Of a stretch of 64,000 nucleotides of DNA, positions 17,988 through 27,404 are shown piece by piece. The DNA lies in assembly GCF_017809215.1 (NCBI RefSeq), contig NZ_CP065424.1:3752001-3816000 (forward strand), written 5' to 3'. This stretch comes from Heyndrickxia oleronia. GTDB taxonomy: Bacteria; Bacillota; Bacilli; Bacillales; Bacillaceae_C. How positions within the stretch are numbered: the stretch's first letter is position 1; the number at the start of each line of letters is the position of its first letter. Position numbers and translations under genes: made by a program. Below the pieces are notes generated by a model. The model worked only from the letters and a program-made list of their open reading frames with translations. It did no database searches and had not been told where the DNA came from.

Positions 17988-18001
17988 ACACATTCCTCCT
18001 A

Positions 18002-18748
18002 TTATCCATCGTCCTCCACAATTGTGCTTAGTAGACGCCCAATTCCTTCAATTTCTGTAATGACTTCATCACCAATCTTTGTGTTGACTGCTCCCTTTGG
18101 GGTTCCAGTTAGAATCATATCTCCAGGGCTTAGCGTCATAAAGCTACTCAAATACTCGATTAAAAATGGAATACTAAAGATCATTTGACTCGTTGAACCT
18201 TCTTGAGTCAATTCACCATTTACATAGGTACGTAAAGTAAGATTCATAGGATCTTTAATATCCTCTGCATCTACTAACCATGGACCGATTGGTGTGCACG
18301 TATCACGATTTTTTACGCGTAAATTTGGACGATAGTAATTTTCTAAGTAATCACGGATGGCATAATCATTGGCAATGGTATAGCCCTTTACATATTGATA
18401 CGCCTCTTCACTTGTTACATTCCGAGCAACCTTTCCAATCACAACAACTAACTCACATTCATAGTGCATAAAGTCTACATCTTTAGGTCGTTTTGTTTGA
18501 CCTTGATGTCCAATCAATGTATTGGGTCCTTTTAAAAATACTAACGGTTCGCTCGGTGCGTTAAAATCTAGTTCTTGGGCATGATCGGCATAATTAAGCC
18601 CTAACGCAAAAATGGTTCGAGGGATAACAGGGGGTAACCAGACTACTTCATCCATAGAAATAAGACGATGATCGTTTAGTTGTAATTTCCCATCCTTTTC
18701 TACAGCCTCATAGATCCTACCCTTATAGGCAACTCTTGCTGTTTTCAA
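18002..18748 (-). CDS. hpaG1: HpaG1: FAH-fold 4-hydroxyphenylacetate pathway decarboxylase/isomerase subunit
   Basis: A 248-residue fumarylacetoacetate hydrolase-fold protein. Metal-binding acidic residues are visible in HYECELVVVIG and GYTIANDYAIRD; FALGLNYADHAQEL and GDMILTGTPKGA complete the family pattern. In E. coli one fused protein, HpcE (HpaG), carries two such halves acting as 5-oxopent-3-ene-1,2,5-tricarboxylate decarboxylase and isomerase. Here the halves are separate genes, this one downstream and overlapping hpaG2 by ATGA. Which half does which step is not decided by sequence alone. Confidence 0.86.
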   Translation of the reverse strand: MKTARVAYKGRIYEAVEKDGKLQLNDHRLISMDEVVWLPPVIPRTIFALGLNYADHAQELDFNAPSEPLVFLKGPNTLIGHQGQTKRPKDVDFMHYECELVVVIGKVARNVTSEEAYQYVKGYTIANDYAIRDYLENYYRPNLRVKNRDTCTPIGPWLVDAEDIKDPMNLTLRTYVNGELTQEGSTSQMIFSIPFLIEYLSSFMTLSPGDMILTGTPKGAVNTKIGDEVITEIEGIGRLLSTIVEDDG

Positions 18749-19515
18749 GGGCTCACCCCCAATCTTAGCTCTTCTTCCCTTACTACTTGATTTTCCAATA
18801 CACCAATTTGCTCAATTTCAATTCTGATGTGGTCACCAGCCTTCACCAATGGCGGATTTTCCGGAACACCTACTAATACAACATCACCTGGGTCAAGTGT
18901 CATAAAACTCGTCATTTCTGACAGTAACTGTGCAACAGGACGAATCAAATTAGCGGTTGAATTTTCCTGGCAAAGTTCATTATTAATAAACACTTGAATC
19001 TTAAGACGATCTGGTTGAATCGATGAATGCTTTTCAACAATATAAGGGCCAACCGGACAAAATCCATCTCTTGCCTTTTGACTAATTGCCGGACGATAGA
19101 TACTCTCATGTGGAATACTAATATCATTTACAATGGTGTAACCATCAATATAATCAAAGGCTTCTTCAATGCTCACTTTTGATGCCGTTCTACCAATCAC
19201 AATTCCGAGTGCCGCACCTACTTGTAATTCCGTAACATTTGCAGGAAGGGGAATGGGCATTTTATGAGCAATCTTTGTGTTTTCAGGTTTAATATATAAA
19301 ATCGGTGCCTTCGGTGGAGCCTTATATGGCTCCTGATGCAATGCATCACTAATCGCTTCAACTTCTCCCTTATAATTAAGCAGTGCTCCATAAACCATTC
19401 CAGTTACTGGAACATCAAATGGTGGAGTATTGTTCTTTTGCAATGGATCATGATCCTCCATATTGAATTCCTGGAGCTGCTGCCTACCTAGAAGCTTATA
19501 TTTTATTTTTTTCAA
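18745..19515 (-). CDS. hpaG2: HpaG2: FAH-fold 4-hydroxyphenylacetate pathway decarboxylase/isomerase subunit
   Basis: A 256-residue paralogue of HpaG1. It has MVYGALLNYKGE, ILYIKPENTKIAH, a metal-site region GAALGIVIGRTA and GYTIVNDISIPHES, ending GDVVLVGVPENPP. The N-terminal half of fused HpcE looks like this. It should act with HpaG1 to decarboxylate and isomerise the ring-cleavage product toward 2-oxohept-3-ene-1,7-dioate. It follows hpaD by 11 bases and overlaps hpaG1 by four bases, so a heterodimer replacing the fused enzyme is likely (inference). Confidence 0.85.
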   Translation of the reverse strand: MKKIKYKLLGRQQLQEFNMEDHDPLQKNNTPPFDVPVTGMVYGALLNYKGEVEAISDALHQEPYKAPPKAPILYIKPENTKIAHKMPIPLPANVTELQVGAALGIVIGRTASKVSIEEAFDYIDGYTIVNDISIPHESIYRPAISQKARDGFCPVGPYIVEKHSSIQPDRLKIQVFINNELCQENSTANLIRPVAQLLSEMTSFMTLDPGDVVLVGVPENPPLVKAGDHIRIEIEQIGVLENQVVREEELRLGVSP

Positions 19516-19526
19516 TTTCCCACCAC

Positions 19527-20510
19527 CTAGATGATAATTGTCGGTTTTTTCTTCTCTAATAGTGGATCACTTGTTGTGACAAGCTTTCCTGTATGCACAT
19601 CTAGAACATTTGATGCTTCATTAAACCAGCAATCAGGCGCTGCATGTCCCCAGAAGGTTTGGCGCATCGGGTCATCCAGATCCCATTTCACTGGTTTAAA
19701 ATCAGGGTCACTTGTTAAATAATCTCCATTGTATAATTCAATGCGATGACCATCAGGATCCCGTAAATAAAGGAAAAACGCATTCGATAAACCGTGTCTA
19801 CCTGGTCCTCTTTCAATATTTGCTCCATACCCAAGTGATGCAAGAACATCACACGTATGAATCACACTCATTGGATCACTTAACCAAAAACCAATATGAT
19901 GTAAACGTGGACCCACACCGTTCATAAAGGCCACATCATGGACAGTTGGCTTCCGGTGCAGCCATGCAGCCCATATTTTTTCATCGTCTGCGGTTGTATA
20001 CTCTGAACATGAAAATCCTAGTTCATCTATATAAAAATTGTATGCTTTCTCTACGTCCCTTACTGCACAATTAAAATGGTCGATTCGTTGAACCTTAGCC
20101 CCTCTATATAAATCATAGCGTTGAAGATAACGGTCCACCGTGTCCATTGTTGCGAAAAACTCAATCGGAAGACCAGAAATATCCTGAACTCGTAATGCTC
20201 TACCCAAAGCCTTTTGTGTTCCCGCTTCCACCCATTTTGTTAGGAACCCTTTTTCATTGAAGAAACGGTCTAATGAATCAAGATCTGCTTCCGAATATAC
20301 TTTATAACTAATGACCTCCACACTTGGTTCGTCACTCTTTTTCAGCACTAGACTATGATGGATATGTTCTTCGAGTCCACGTAAATAAATCGTCTCGTCG
20401 TCACTTTCCGTTTCAACAAAGCCAAGGGCATTTACATAAAAGCGCCTTGATTCTTCTAGATTTGTGACATTCAGTATTGCTCTTGCCGCACGAATAATAT
20501 TAAAATCCAC
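19527..20510 (-). CDS. hpaD: 3,4-dihydroxyphenylacetate 2,3-dioxygenase (extradiol, vicinal oxygen chelate type)
   Basis: A 327-residue two-domain extradiol dioxygenase. Metal ligands fit QRIDHFNCAVRD (His), GPRLHHIGFW (His) and GHRIELYNGDY (Glu), the 2-His-1-carboxylate set, as in MndD/HPCD of Gram-positive bacteria. It opens the homoprotocatechuate ring next to the diol. The GTG start (VDFNIIRAARAIL) has AGAGGGGG eight bases upstream, right after the hpaB stop. A GTG at 20534 gives eight extra residues but would overlap hpaB and lacks its own site. The enzyme is unrelated to the LigB-type HpaD of E. coli. Confidence 0.9.
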   Translation of the reverse strand: MDFNIIRAARAILNVTNLEESRRFYVNALGFVETESDDETIYLRGLEEHIHHSLVLKKSDEPSVEVISYKVYSEADLDSLDRFFNEKGFLTKWVEAGTQKALGRALRVQDISGLPIEFFATMDTVDRYLQRYDLYRGAKVQRIDHFNCAVRDVEKAYNFYIDELGFSCSEYTTADDEKIWAAWLHRKPTVHDVAFMNGVGPRLHHIGFWLSDPMSVIHTCDVLASLGYGANIERGPGRHGLSNAFFLYLRDPDGHRIELYNGDYLTSDPDFKPVKWDLDDPMRQTFWGHAAPDCWFNEASNVLDVHTGKLVTTSDPLLEKKKPTIII

Positions 20511-20526
20511 CCCATATACCCCCTCT

Positions 20527-22002
20527 TTACACACTTAAAAAGCTAGATTTCCCAGAATCGACTTGCCCTAAAAATTCCTTAATGATTTCTTTATAGGACT
20601 CTTTTTCGTACCCTTCAAAATAAGTCATTCCCATCCGAATCGGATCACCAAAGAAGTAGTATTCATAATGCATTTGTCTGTTACCAAATGCACTCATAGT
20701 CATATCCCATGCTAAGCGGAACAGTTGTACACGTTCATATCCTTCTAAATTTTTTCCTTGTAGTCCTCGATGGATTAACTGACCAATATCTTCATTTTGA
20801 AAATCTGCTTGTGTCGGAATTCCCATCAAACCGGAAGCTCCCAATATTCGTAAAATCTCTACGAGACGAGGATATACTCGTGGATACCAATTCCGTGCTG
20901 CATCTAATGCCGCATAATCCGGCGTCATGATTCCCCATTTATCAAGCTTTGCATTGTGTTCTGCACGATAGAGATGACTGCGCATCGTTTCGAGTGTAAG
21001 CATGATTTCTGTTCCTTTATCTTGTACATGCTGGAATTGATCAATCCCAATAGCATCCATGACTGAAAGTGCTAGGCCTAGCAAGAACTCCGTTTTCACA
21101 ATGTTCTTTGCTACTACTTGATGAGCCATATGGACAACTGCATTCGTTTCTCTAAACGTCCGATTACAAATAGAAGAATTTCCACACACGAATACACGAT
21201 TCCATGGAACAAACACATTTTCGAAGGAAACGATCGCATCCCCTTCTTCAAAACGTGAGGAAAGCGGATGATCCCATTGATTTTTACCGTAATCAAATGA
21301 CTCTCTGCTAATAAATTTTAGACCTGGAGTATTATTTGGAATGGCAAAGGCAAGCGAATAAGGATCATCTAACTCTCCTGCTTTTTTTACTGTAGAAGGG
21401 AAAACGAGAATCTCATCGGTGATTCCACCCTGTGTCGCAAGAAGTCGGATTCCATCCACAATAATTCCATCTTTATTTTTCTCAACTAAATGCAATGCCA
21501 CATTGGCATCCTTTTGCTCATGCTGTGCCTTTGCACGATTTACTTGTGGGTGGATTAATGTATGTGTTAAGCTAATATCATTTTCCCTAGCATATTCATA
21601 GTAATTTTTCGCATTTTCTACAAGGAGTGGATCCCCTTCGGAAAAGAAATCATAGGCTGCTCCCATTGCCATCACTTCAGCATTTAAATAGTCTGGGGAA
21701 CGTCCCATCATTCCTCCTGATACCTTTGCCCACTCTGTTATTGCTTCACGTCTAGCGATTAAATCATCAATACTTTTTGGCTGCAGGAAGGTCATTCCTA
21801 CTTGTTCCCCACTGCTAGGAGAGGTGTAAAGCATTTTATCGGCCTTTTCATATTGAAGATCATATAGCTTCGCCATCGATTGAATGACATTTTTAAAGGC
21901 TGGGTGCGCCGTTACATCCTTCACCCTTTCCCCATGAATATAAACATTGTTATTTGCTTTTTGTAAACGTTCGATATATTGTTTTCCTGTTTTTGCTGGC
22001 AT
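20527..22002 (-). CDS. hpaB: 4-hydroxyphenylacetate 3-monooxygenase, oxygenase component
   Basis: A 491-residue FADH2-dependent hydroxylase of the HpaB family, acyl-CoA dehydrogenase fold. Signatures include MMGRSPDYLNAEVMAMG, the substrate loop THTLIHPQVNRAK, and SFENVFVPWNRVFV with Arg in the flavin site. It adds a hydroxyl to 4-hydroxyphenylacetate using FADH2 from HpaC. It is 14 bases downstream of hpaE. Length is in the usual range (480-520). Confidence 0.93.
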   Translation of the reverse strand: MPAKTGKQYIERLQKANNNVYIHGERVKDVTAHPAFKNVIQSMAKLYDLQYEKADKMLYTSPSSGEQVGMTFLQPKSIDDLIARREAITEWAKVSGGMMGRSPDYLNAEVMAMGAAYDFFSEGDPLLVENAKNYYEYARENDISLTHTLIHPQVNRAKAQHEQKDANVALHLVEKNKDGIIVDGIRLLATQGGITDEILVFPSTVKKAGELDDPYSLAFAIPNNTPGLKFISRESFDYGKNQWDHPLSSRFEEGDAIVSFENVFVPWNRVFVCGNSSICNRTFRETNAVVHMAHQVVAKNIVKTEFLLGLALSVMDAIGIDQFQHVQDKGTEIMLTLETMRSHLYRAEHNAKLDKWGIMTPDYAALDAARNWYPRVYPRLVEILRILGASGLMGIPTQADFQNEDIGQLIHRGLQGKNLEGYERVQLFRLAWDMTMSAFGNRQMHYEYYFFGDPIRMGMTYFEGYEKESYKEIIKEFLGQVDSGKSSFLSV

Positions 22003-22016
22003 ATATCATTCCTCCT

Positions 22017-23489
22017 TTATGATTTCTTTTTTCCGAATTGTGGAATATGATGGTCACTTAAAGCGACATGTATGACCTGTGTTTCTGTATAAAAGTCAAA
22101 GGCATAATGTCCGCCTTCGCGTCCCATTCCACTATATTTACTTCCTCCAAATGGAATCCTTAGATCACGAACATTTTGTGAATTAATCCAAAGCATCCCT
22201 GCATCAACGGCTTGAGCTACACGGTGTCCTCGCTTTAAATCATTCGTCCAAACATAACCTGCCAAACCGTATTTTGTATCATTGGCAAGCTTGATTACTT
22301 CTTCTTCGTCCTTAAATTTCATCACGGCCATCACAGGTCCGAAAATTTCCTCTTGGGCAACCTTCATCTGATTCTTAACATTGAGAAGCAATGTTGGAGG
22401 GACAAAATTACCTTTTTCAAATTCAGAAGGAACCTCACCACTGTACAGCTCTGCTCCTTCTTCTTTTGCAATTTGGATATATTTCTTTACATTATTAAAA
22501 TGCTCGACATGAATAAGCGGCCCTACTTCGGTTTGCGGATCTAATGGATCTCCGACCACTATATTTGTAATTCTTTCTTTTAATGCATCAACAAATTTTT
22601 CATAGATTGATTCCTGAATAAATAACCTTGAATTTGCTGTACATCTCTCACCATTGAAGGAAAAGATCCCCCATGTTGCCGCATCTAGTGCCCTTTCGAA
22701 ATCGGCATCATCAAAAACAATAATTGGCGATTTCCCACCTAGTTCTGCGGATACACGCTTCAATGTATCTGCACCGTTTTTAATAATTTCCGAGCCAGTG
22801 GTTGTTTCCCCAGTAAATGAAATCAGCTTCACGTCAGGATGGGCAACAAGTCCGGCACCCGCAGTTTCTCCAAAACCATGAACAACATTGAATACCCCTT
22901 TCGGAAGCTCTGCCTTATCAATGATTTCGGCCAAACGATTGGCTGTTATTGGGGACCATTCACCAGGCTTTAATACAACCGTATTTCCCGTTGCTAATGC
23001 CGGTGCAATTTTCCATGTTTCAAGCATGAACGGTGCATTCCATGGTGTAATTAGACCGGCAACACCAACAGGCTTATGAATGGTATAATTAATAAATTCT
23101 CCATCTACCTGGTACGCCTCACCAACTAAACGGTTCGATACCATTTCTGCATAAAAACGAAAGTTCTGTGCAGCTCGTGCTACCATATTTTTTGTTTGGC
23201 TGATTGGAAGTCCTGTATCCAATGATTCTAAAGGAGCAATCTCTTCTATATGTTGATCAATAAGGTCGGCAATTTTATGGATATATTTCAGACGCTCACT
23301 AACCTTTAACTGACCCCATTCCCCATGAAATGCACGGTTCGCCGCTGCAACTGCTTTTTCAACATCTGCAACATCTCCTTCTGCCACATGGTTAATGATT
23401 TCATTTGTAAAAGGATTGATATTTTCAAAGGTTTTTCCTGATGTCGCATTTACAAATTCGCCATTTATATATAACTGAATATCTTTCAT
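22017..23489 (-). CDS. hpaE: 5-carboxymethyl-2-hydroxymuconate-semialdehyde dehydrogenase
   Basis: A 490-residue aldehyde dehydrogenase. The catalytic Cys is in FSFNGERCTANSRLFI, the general base Glu in SAELGGKSPIIV, and the NAD-binding glycine motif in FTGETTTGSEI. In the hpa operon it oxidises the semialdehyde produced by ring cleavage. The ATG chosen (MKDIQLYINGEF) matches the family N terminus and has GGAAGG upstream. A GTG nine codons earlier opens the same frame, but its own ribosome site would be missing. It is not a PaaZ: no MaoC hydratase domain is attached. Confidence 0.92.
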   Translation of the reverse strand: MKDIQLYINGEFVNATSGKTFENINPFTNEIINHVAEGDVADVEKAVAAANRAFHGEWGQLKVSERLKYIHKIADLIDQHIEEIAPLESLDTGLPISQTKNMVARAAQNFRFYAEMVSNRLVGEAYQVDGEFINYTIHKPVGVAGLITPWNAPFMLETWKIAPALATGNTVVLKPGEWSPITANRLAEIIDKAELPKGVFNVVHGFGETAGAGLVAHPDVKLISFTGETTTGSEIIKNGADTLKRVSAELGGKSPIIVFDDADFERALDAATWGIFSFNGERCTANSRLFIQESIYEKFVDALKERITNIVVGDPLDPQTEVGPLIHVEHFNNVKKYIQIAKEEGAELYSGEVPSEFEKGNFVPPTLLLNVKNQMKVAQEEIFGPVMAVMKFKDEEEVIKLANDTKYGLAGYVWTNDLKRGHRVAQAVDAGMLWINSQNVRDLRIPFGGSKYSGMGREGGHYAFDFYTETQVIHVALSDHHIPQFGKKKS

Positions 23490-23516
23490 GGAAACATTCA
23501 CACCTTCCTTAGGCAC

Positions 23517-24443
23517 TTAATTTGTAGTTATCTCATCAGATAACGCTACATGCTGTTTTAAAATGTCACGAATTTCATTTTGTAGCTCCTGAGTTGGCAA
23601 ATCCATCGGCATCCGTAATACCGGTTCGATTTTCCCCATCATTCCAAGTGCTGCTTTAAGTGGGGCTGGGTTGGTATCCTTAAAAAGAACATCATTTAGT
23701 TCCATTAAATCAAAATGAAGATCTAAAGCTTTATCTATTTCACCAGCCTTCCATGTGTTGTACAAATCTGCTATTTTTTTCGGAACCACATTGGCTGTTG
23801 CACTAATATGACCTGCTCCGCCAATTGCCAGCATCGGATAACAAAGTAATTCAATACCGGAGTAAAGGAGAAAATCCCGACCGCATTTCAATAACACACG
23901 ATTGACATGTTCAAAGTCTTTATTTGATTCTTTTACACCGATAATATTCGGACAATCTTCACTAAGTCTTGCAAGTGTATCGACATGGAGATTCGTTGCT
24001 GTTCTTCCGGGGATGTTATACACAATGATCGGTATATCTACTGAGTCTGCCACTGCTTTAAAATGCTTATATAGGGCATGTTGTGATGGCTTATTATAGT
24101 AGGGGACAATCACAAGGGCTGCATCCGCACCCATTTCCTGTGCTGTTTTCGTTAAATATAGGGTTTCTTGATGATTGGTTGAGCCAGTACCTGGTGCAAA
24201 GGGAACTCTGCCATTTATTTTCTTTTTAGCCGTTTCCATCACACGAACGCGCTCTTCGATGGTTAATGAACTTGGTTCACCTGTTGTTCCTGTAACTGAA
24301 ATAGCATGTGTGCCACTATCAATATGCCAATCTATAAGATTTTCAAAGGAAGAAAAATCAATTGTATAATCATGATGAAAAGGGGTAACGATCGGCGCTA
24401 TGGATCCTCTTAGTTTTTGTTTTGCATCATCAAGCATTGTCAT
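23517..24443 (-). CDS. DapA-family class I aldolase, first gene of the hpa operon
   Basis: A 308-residue dihydrodipicolinate synthase/N-acetylneuraminate lyase-family protein. The Schiff-base lysine is in NIIGVKESNKD, the catalytic tyrosine in VPYYNKPSQ, and the GTTGEPSSL loop is present. An Arg remains in YNIPGRTAT at the DHDPS carboxylate-binding position. Sequence alone points to DHDPS, but the gene heads the hpa operon, which lacks the usual class II aldolase HpaI. It may therefore cleave 2,4-dihydroxyhept-2-ene-1,7-dioate to pyruvate and succinic semialdehyde (inference). AAGGAGTG precedes the ATG. Confidence 0.85.
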   Translation of the reverse strand: MTMLDDAKQKLRGSIAPIVTPFHHDYTIDFSSFENLIDWHIDSGTHAISVTGTTGEPSSLTIEERVRVMETAKKKINGRVPFAPGTGSTNHQETLYLTKTAQEMGADAALVIVPYYNKPSQHALYKHFKAVADSVDIPIIVYNIPGRTATNLHVDTLARLSEDCPNIIGVKESNKDFEHVNRVLLKCGRDFLLYSGIELLCYPMLAIGGAGHISATANVVPKKIADLYNTWKAGEIDKALDLHFDLMELNDVLFKDTNPAPLKAALGMMGKIEPVLRMPMDLPTQELQNEIRDILKQHVALSDEITTN

Positions 24444-24476
24444 TTATACACACTCCTTATCATTTCATGTTTTTTT

Positions 24477-24632
24477 AAAGGCTGTTTTCAGATCGATTGT
24501 TGCTTTTACAAAAGCTCAACTGCTCGCTTTTACACCAGTCCTTATGGAGATCGCCATTCTTTTCACAGTGAAATGAATCGTGTAGCGATTTTCTTACTTA
24601 CCAGCAACAATGTTTGAGAATAGAGCCTTTTA
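24477..24632. repeat. MITE-like element, copy A
   Basis: About 155 bp with imperfect terminal inverted repeats: AAAGGCTGTTTTC...GATTGTTG on the left matches the complement of CAACAATGTTTGAGAATAGA + GCCTTTT on the right. The inner part (AAAAGCTCAACTGCTCGCTTTTACA) recurs in copies at 25821, 27405 and 41303. It lies between the LysR-side operator and dapA, inside the presumed 5' leader of the hpa operon. No open frame of note. Confidence 0.65.
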
Positions 24633-24658
24633 AAATGAAAGCACTTACATATCGAATG

Positions 24659-24670
24659 TAACATGTGTTA
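24659..24670. promoter_or_regulatory. Candidate LysR-type operator between hpa operon and its regulator
   Basis: TAACATGTGTTA is a perfect 12-bp palindrome in the divergent intergenic region, followed by three AAAATATTT-like direct repeats (24670-24698). Position is as expected for a LysR regulator controlling hpa and itself. The specific protein-site pairing is inference. Confidence 0.35.
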
Positions 24671-24785
24671 AAATATATTTAAAATATTTAAAATATTTGT
24701 TTTTCATACAAAAATAATATGCATCAGTTCTTCCTTTCTTCTTAGATGAGGAATGCTCGGCAAATTGAATGTAAGGAGGCCTAGA

Positions 24786-25658
24786 ATGGATATTCGCCAA
24801 TTACAATATTTTTCAACCATCGTCGAAGAAGGGCAAATCACTCGTGCAGCCAAGAAACTCCATATGTCCCAACCTCCTTTAAGTCACCAATTAAAGCTTT
24901 TAGAGGAGGAATTAGGAGTCAAATTATTCGAACGAAACGGGAAAATATTGGAGCTTACAAATCCCGGGAAAGTTCTATATCAACAAGCACAAAAGCTGAT
25001 TCAACAACTGGAAAACACGATTAATGAGGTAAAGGAAACGGAAGAGGGATTAAGAGGAGTTCTTGCCCTAGGGGCATCGAAATCATGTTTTTCATACTTT
25101 CCTGAAAGAATACAAGCCTTCCTAAAAAAATATCCACTCGTCAAGATTCACTTAAGAGAGGGAGATTCATTTGTCATTGGTGAGCATATAAAAAATAATG
25201 AAATCGATTTAGGCGTGATCCGTTTACCGATGGAATTAAGTGATTTTTCCTATCGACATTTATCAAAGGATCCTTATGTCGCTGTTTTTCCTAAGGAATG
25301 GGTTAATAAAGAGCAGGCATCCATTTCTATGAGTCTCCTAAAAGACATTCCATTACTACTCTTGCATCGAATTAAAGGCTTAGGACAATATGAATTAATT
25401 TTAAATGAATGTAGACGACATGGCTTTGAGCCAAATATCGTTTGTGAATGCCCGGATGTGACAATGATTCTCTCCCTCGTTTCGAAAGGAGTCGGGGCAA
25501 CAATCATTCCTAAATACTCACTACTATCCTTTCAAACTACCAATATACGGGTTCTGTCTATAAGTGATACCGAGATTATGGCTGAATCTGCATTAATCTG
25601 GAGCAAGGATCGTTATTTAACGAAAAGCGCCAAGTATTTTATTGAGATGTTTGAATAG
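24786..25658 (+). CDS. LysR-family regulator, divergent from the hpa operon
   Basis: A 290-residue LysR regulator. The N-terminal helix-turn-helix (MDIRQLQYFSTIVEEGQITRA start; AAKKLHMSQPPLSHQLKLLE core) is typical, followed by a PBP2-type effector domain (LALGASKSCFSYFPERI to SLVSKGVGATIIP). The ATG chosen has AAGGAGG six bases upstream; a longer frame to 24753 has no ribosome site. Divergence from the dapA-hpaEBDG2G1FC genes makes it the likely activator with a pathway compound as effector. It resembles CynR/BenM-like members in pattern only. Confidence 0.88.
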   Translation: MDIRQLQYFSTIVEEGQITRAAKKLHMSQPPLSHQLKLLEEELGVKLFERNGKILELTNPGKVLYQQAQKLIQQLENTINEVKETEEGLRGVLALGASKSCFSYFPERIQAFLKKYPLVKIHLREGDSFVIGEHIKNNEIDLGVIRLPMELSDFSYRHLSKDPYVAVFPKEWVNKEQASISMSLLKDIPLLLLHRIKGLGQYELILNECRRHGFEPNIVCECPDVTMILSLVSKGVGATIIPKYSLLSFQTTNIRVLSISDTEIMAESALIWSKDRYLTKSAKYFIEMFE

Positions 25659-25820
25659 GTATTGTTCATTGGCATACGGTAGAGTGAAATTGGAAGTGCT
25701 CATTTTCCATCCTAATCTTGGATGTATGACTTAGGATACATGGAGGGGATGAATTTTGCTGAAATGTTGTAGAGTGTAAAACGTAGAAATACGAAAGACC
25801 GGGTAATGATTTTCCTTCCA
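25659..25820. other. Intergenic sequence after the LysR gene
   Basis: About 160 bases between the regulator and MITE-like copy B. No gene, hairpin terminator or known RNA seen. Confidence 0.3.
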
Positions 25821-25996
25821 TAAAGACCTTGGTAAAAGCCCTACTGCCGGCTTTTACAGCATATAAAGGGGATCAGTGTTCTTATATATTGTGTAGCTCT
25901 TTTCTCAGTGGACTGAAGGAGGCTCGCGTTCTTCAACCTATATTTTTTAGTTTAACTTTACCTAATGAATAATAATGTTTGAGAAAAGAGCATAAA
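25821..25996. repeat. MITE-like element, copy B
   Basis: The left end TAAAGACCTT...AAAAGCCCTACTGCCGGC and the right end AATAATGTTTGAGAAAAGAGC match copies A, C and D. The inner hairpin AAAAGCC/GGCTTTT is well formed. It fills most of the 383-base gap between the LysR gene and the drug exporter gene. Confidence 0.6.
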
Positions 25997-26026
25997 AAGA
26001 CAAAGCTCCTTTTCCGAACTTTGTCT
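25994..26026 (-). terminator. Terminator of the Bcr/CflA exporter gene
   Basis: GACAAAG (25999-26005) and CTTTGTC (26019-26025) pair; in minus-strand sense the hairpin is followed by TTTTTATG. It abuts the right end of MITE-like copy B. Confidence 0.7.
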
Positions 26027-26041
26027 CTAAAATGAAAATCA

Positions 26042-27250
26042 TTATTTTTTGTTATTGAGGAAAAGATAGACGAGTACCGCTCCTATTCCACATCCTGCTA
26101 TCACAATGGCCATTGGCACTGCAGTATGGCTTCCACCTAGTCCTACAAGTGGTGCGACAATCGCTCCAAGAATAAAAGGTAATAAGCCAAGGATTGCCGA
26201 GGCACTTCCAGCAGTTTCACTTTGATTTTGCATAGCTAATGAAAAGGATGTTGTACCAACCATCCCCACACTGGATACAACAATAAACAATGATGGGATA
26301 ACCGCATATAACCCAGCATCGAGAAGAACAACGAGTAGTAAGATAACACCACCTATTGCACATAAGCTAATCCCGATAATAAACAGCTTTAGCTCTGAAA
26401 CTCTGCCAGCTAGGCGGCCAGTCAATTGAGAAGCAATAATAATTCCCACACCATTAATCGCAAAAATAACACTAAACATTTGCGGTGAAACCCCAAATAT
26501 ATCTTGTAAAACAAATGGTGATCCAGAAATATATCCAAACATTGCTGCGGATACAAGCCCTTGTGAGAAGGCATAGCCCATAAACTGTCGATCAGTCATG
26601 ATTAGATGAAAAGTGGAGAATGTTTGTTTTAATCCTCCTGGTGATCGCCTTTCACGTGGTAATGTTTCTTTTAATCCAAAGGAAACCGCTAACCACATTA
26701 AAATTCCGATGACAAAAAGAACAAAAAAGACTCCACGCCACGTAACAAAATGAAGCAGCTGTCCTCCAGCAATCGGTGCAAGAATTGGAGCAGCCCCATT
26801 AACAAGCATTAATAAAGCGAAAAATTTCGTAAGTTCAGTGCCGGAATACATATCTCTTACCGACGCTCGAGAAATAACAATTCCGGCTGCGCCAGTTGCC
26901 CCTTGAATAAAACGTAAGAAAATGAGCATCCAGATTGATGTACTGTAAGCGCAAAGAATAGATGCTACAGAATATAAAATAAGTGCGATTAATAGCGGCT
27001 TCTTTCGTCCACGAACATCACTTAAAGGACCAACTAAAAGCTGACCAAGCGCCAACCCGATGAGGCAAGCAGTTAAACTAAGCTGTGCAACCGATGTATT
27101 CGTATGTAGTTCTTCGGTGAGCTTAGGTAATGCCGGTAAATACATATCTATCGATAGTGGACCGAAGGCAGAAAGGGCACCTAATACAAAAGCAATCCAT
27201 AATCTGCGTGACTTAGCCATCGATGATGAATGGATAAGTTCCTTTTCCAT
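26042..27250 (-). CDS. Bcr/CflA-family drug exporter (MFS, 12 helices)
   Basis: A 402-residue major facilitator. Motif A is GPLSDVRGRKKPLL between helices 2 and 3, and LSIDMYLPALP in helix 1 is the hallmark of the Bcr/CflA subfamily (DHA1). It would export hydrophobic drugs with protons; family members act on bicyclomycin, chloramphenicol or sulfonamides. Substrate here is unknown. The second of two close ATGs is chosen, with GGAGG eight bases upstream. Single gene with its own terminator. Confidence 0.9.
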   Translation of the reverse strand: MEKELIHSSSMAKSRRLWIAFVLGALSAFGPLSIDMYLPALPKLTEELHTNTSVAQLSLTACLIGLALGQLLVGPLSDVRGRKKPLLIALILYSVASILCAYSTSIWMLIFLRFIQGATGAAGIVISRASVRDMYSGTELTKFFALLMLVNGAAPILAPIAGGQLLHFVTWRGVFFVLFVIGILMWLAVSFGLKETLPRERRSPGGLKQTFSTFHLIMTDRQFMGYAFSQGLVSAAMFGYISGSPFVLQDIFGVSPQMFSVIFAINGVGIIIASQLTGRLAGRVSELKLFIIGISLCAIGGVILLLVVLLDAGLYAVIPSLFIVVSSVGMVGTTSFSLAMQNQSETAGSASAILGLLPFILGAIVAPLVGLGGSHTAVPMAIVIAGCGIGAVLVYLFLNNKK

Positions 27251-27404
27251 ATTCATCTCCTCCTTCCCCTTTCAATCATATGAACCTTCAAATATATAAG
27301 TATAAATTTTACCATAAACATTTAACATGCATCTACTCCAATTTTACGATATTGGCTCAACAGTCCTTTGTCGTTTTCTATTGGAATATTAAAAGTGATT
27401 TTAG

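Noticed and set aside
22017..23489. hpaE as the aldehyde dehydrogenase half of PaaZ
   Set aside because: Length and operon match HpaE, and no MaoC domain is present in or next to it.
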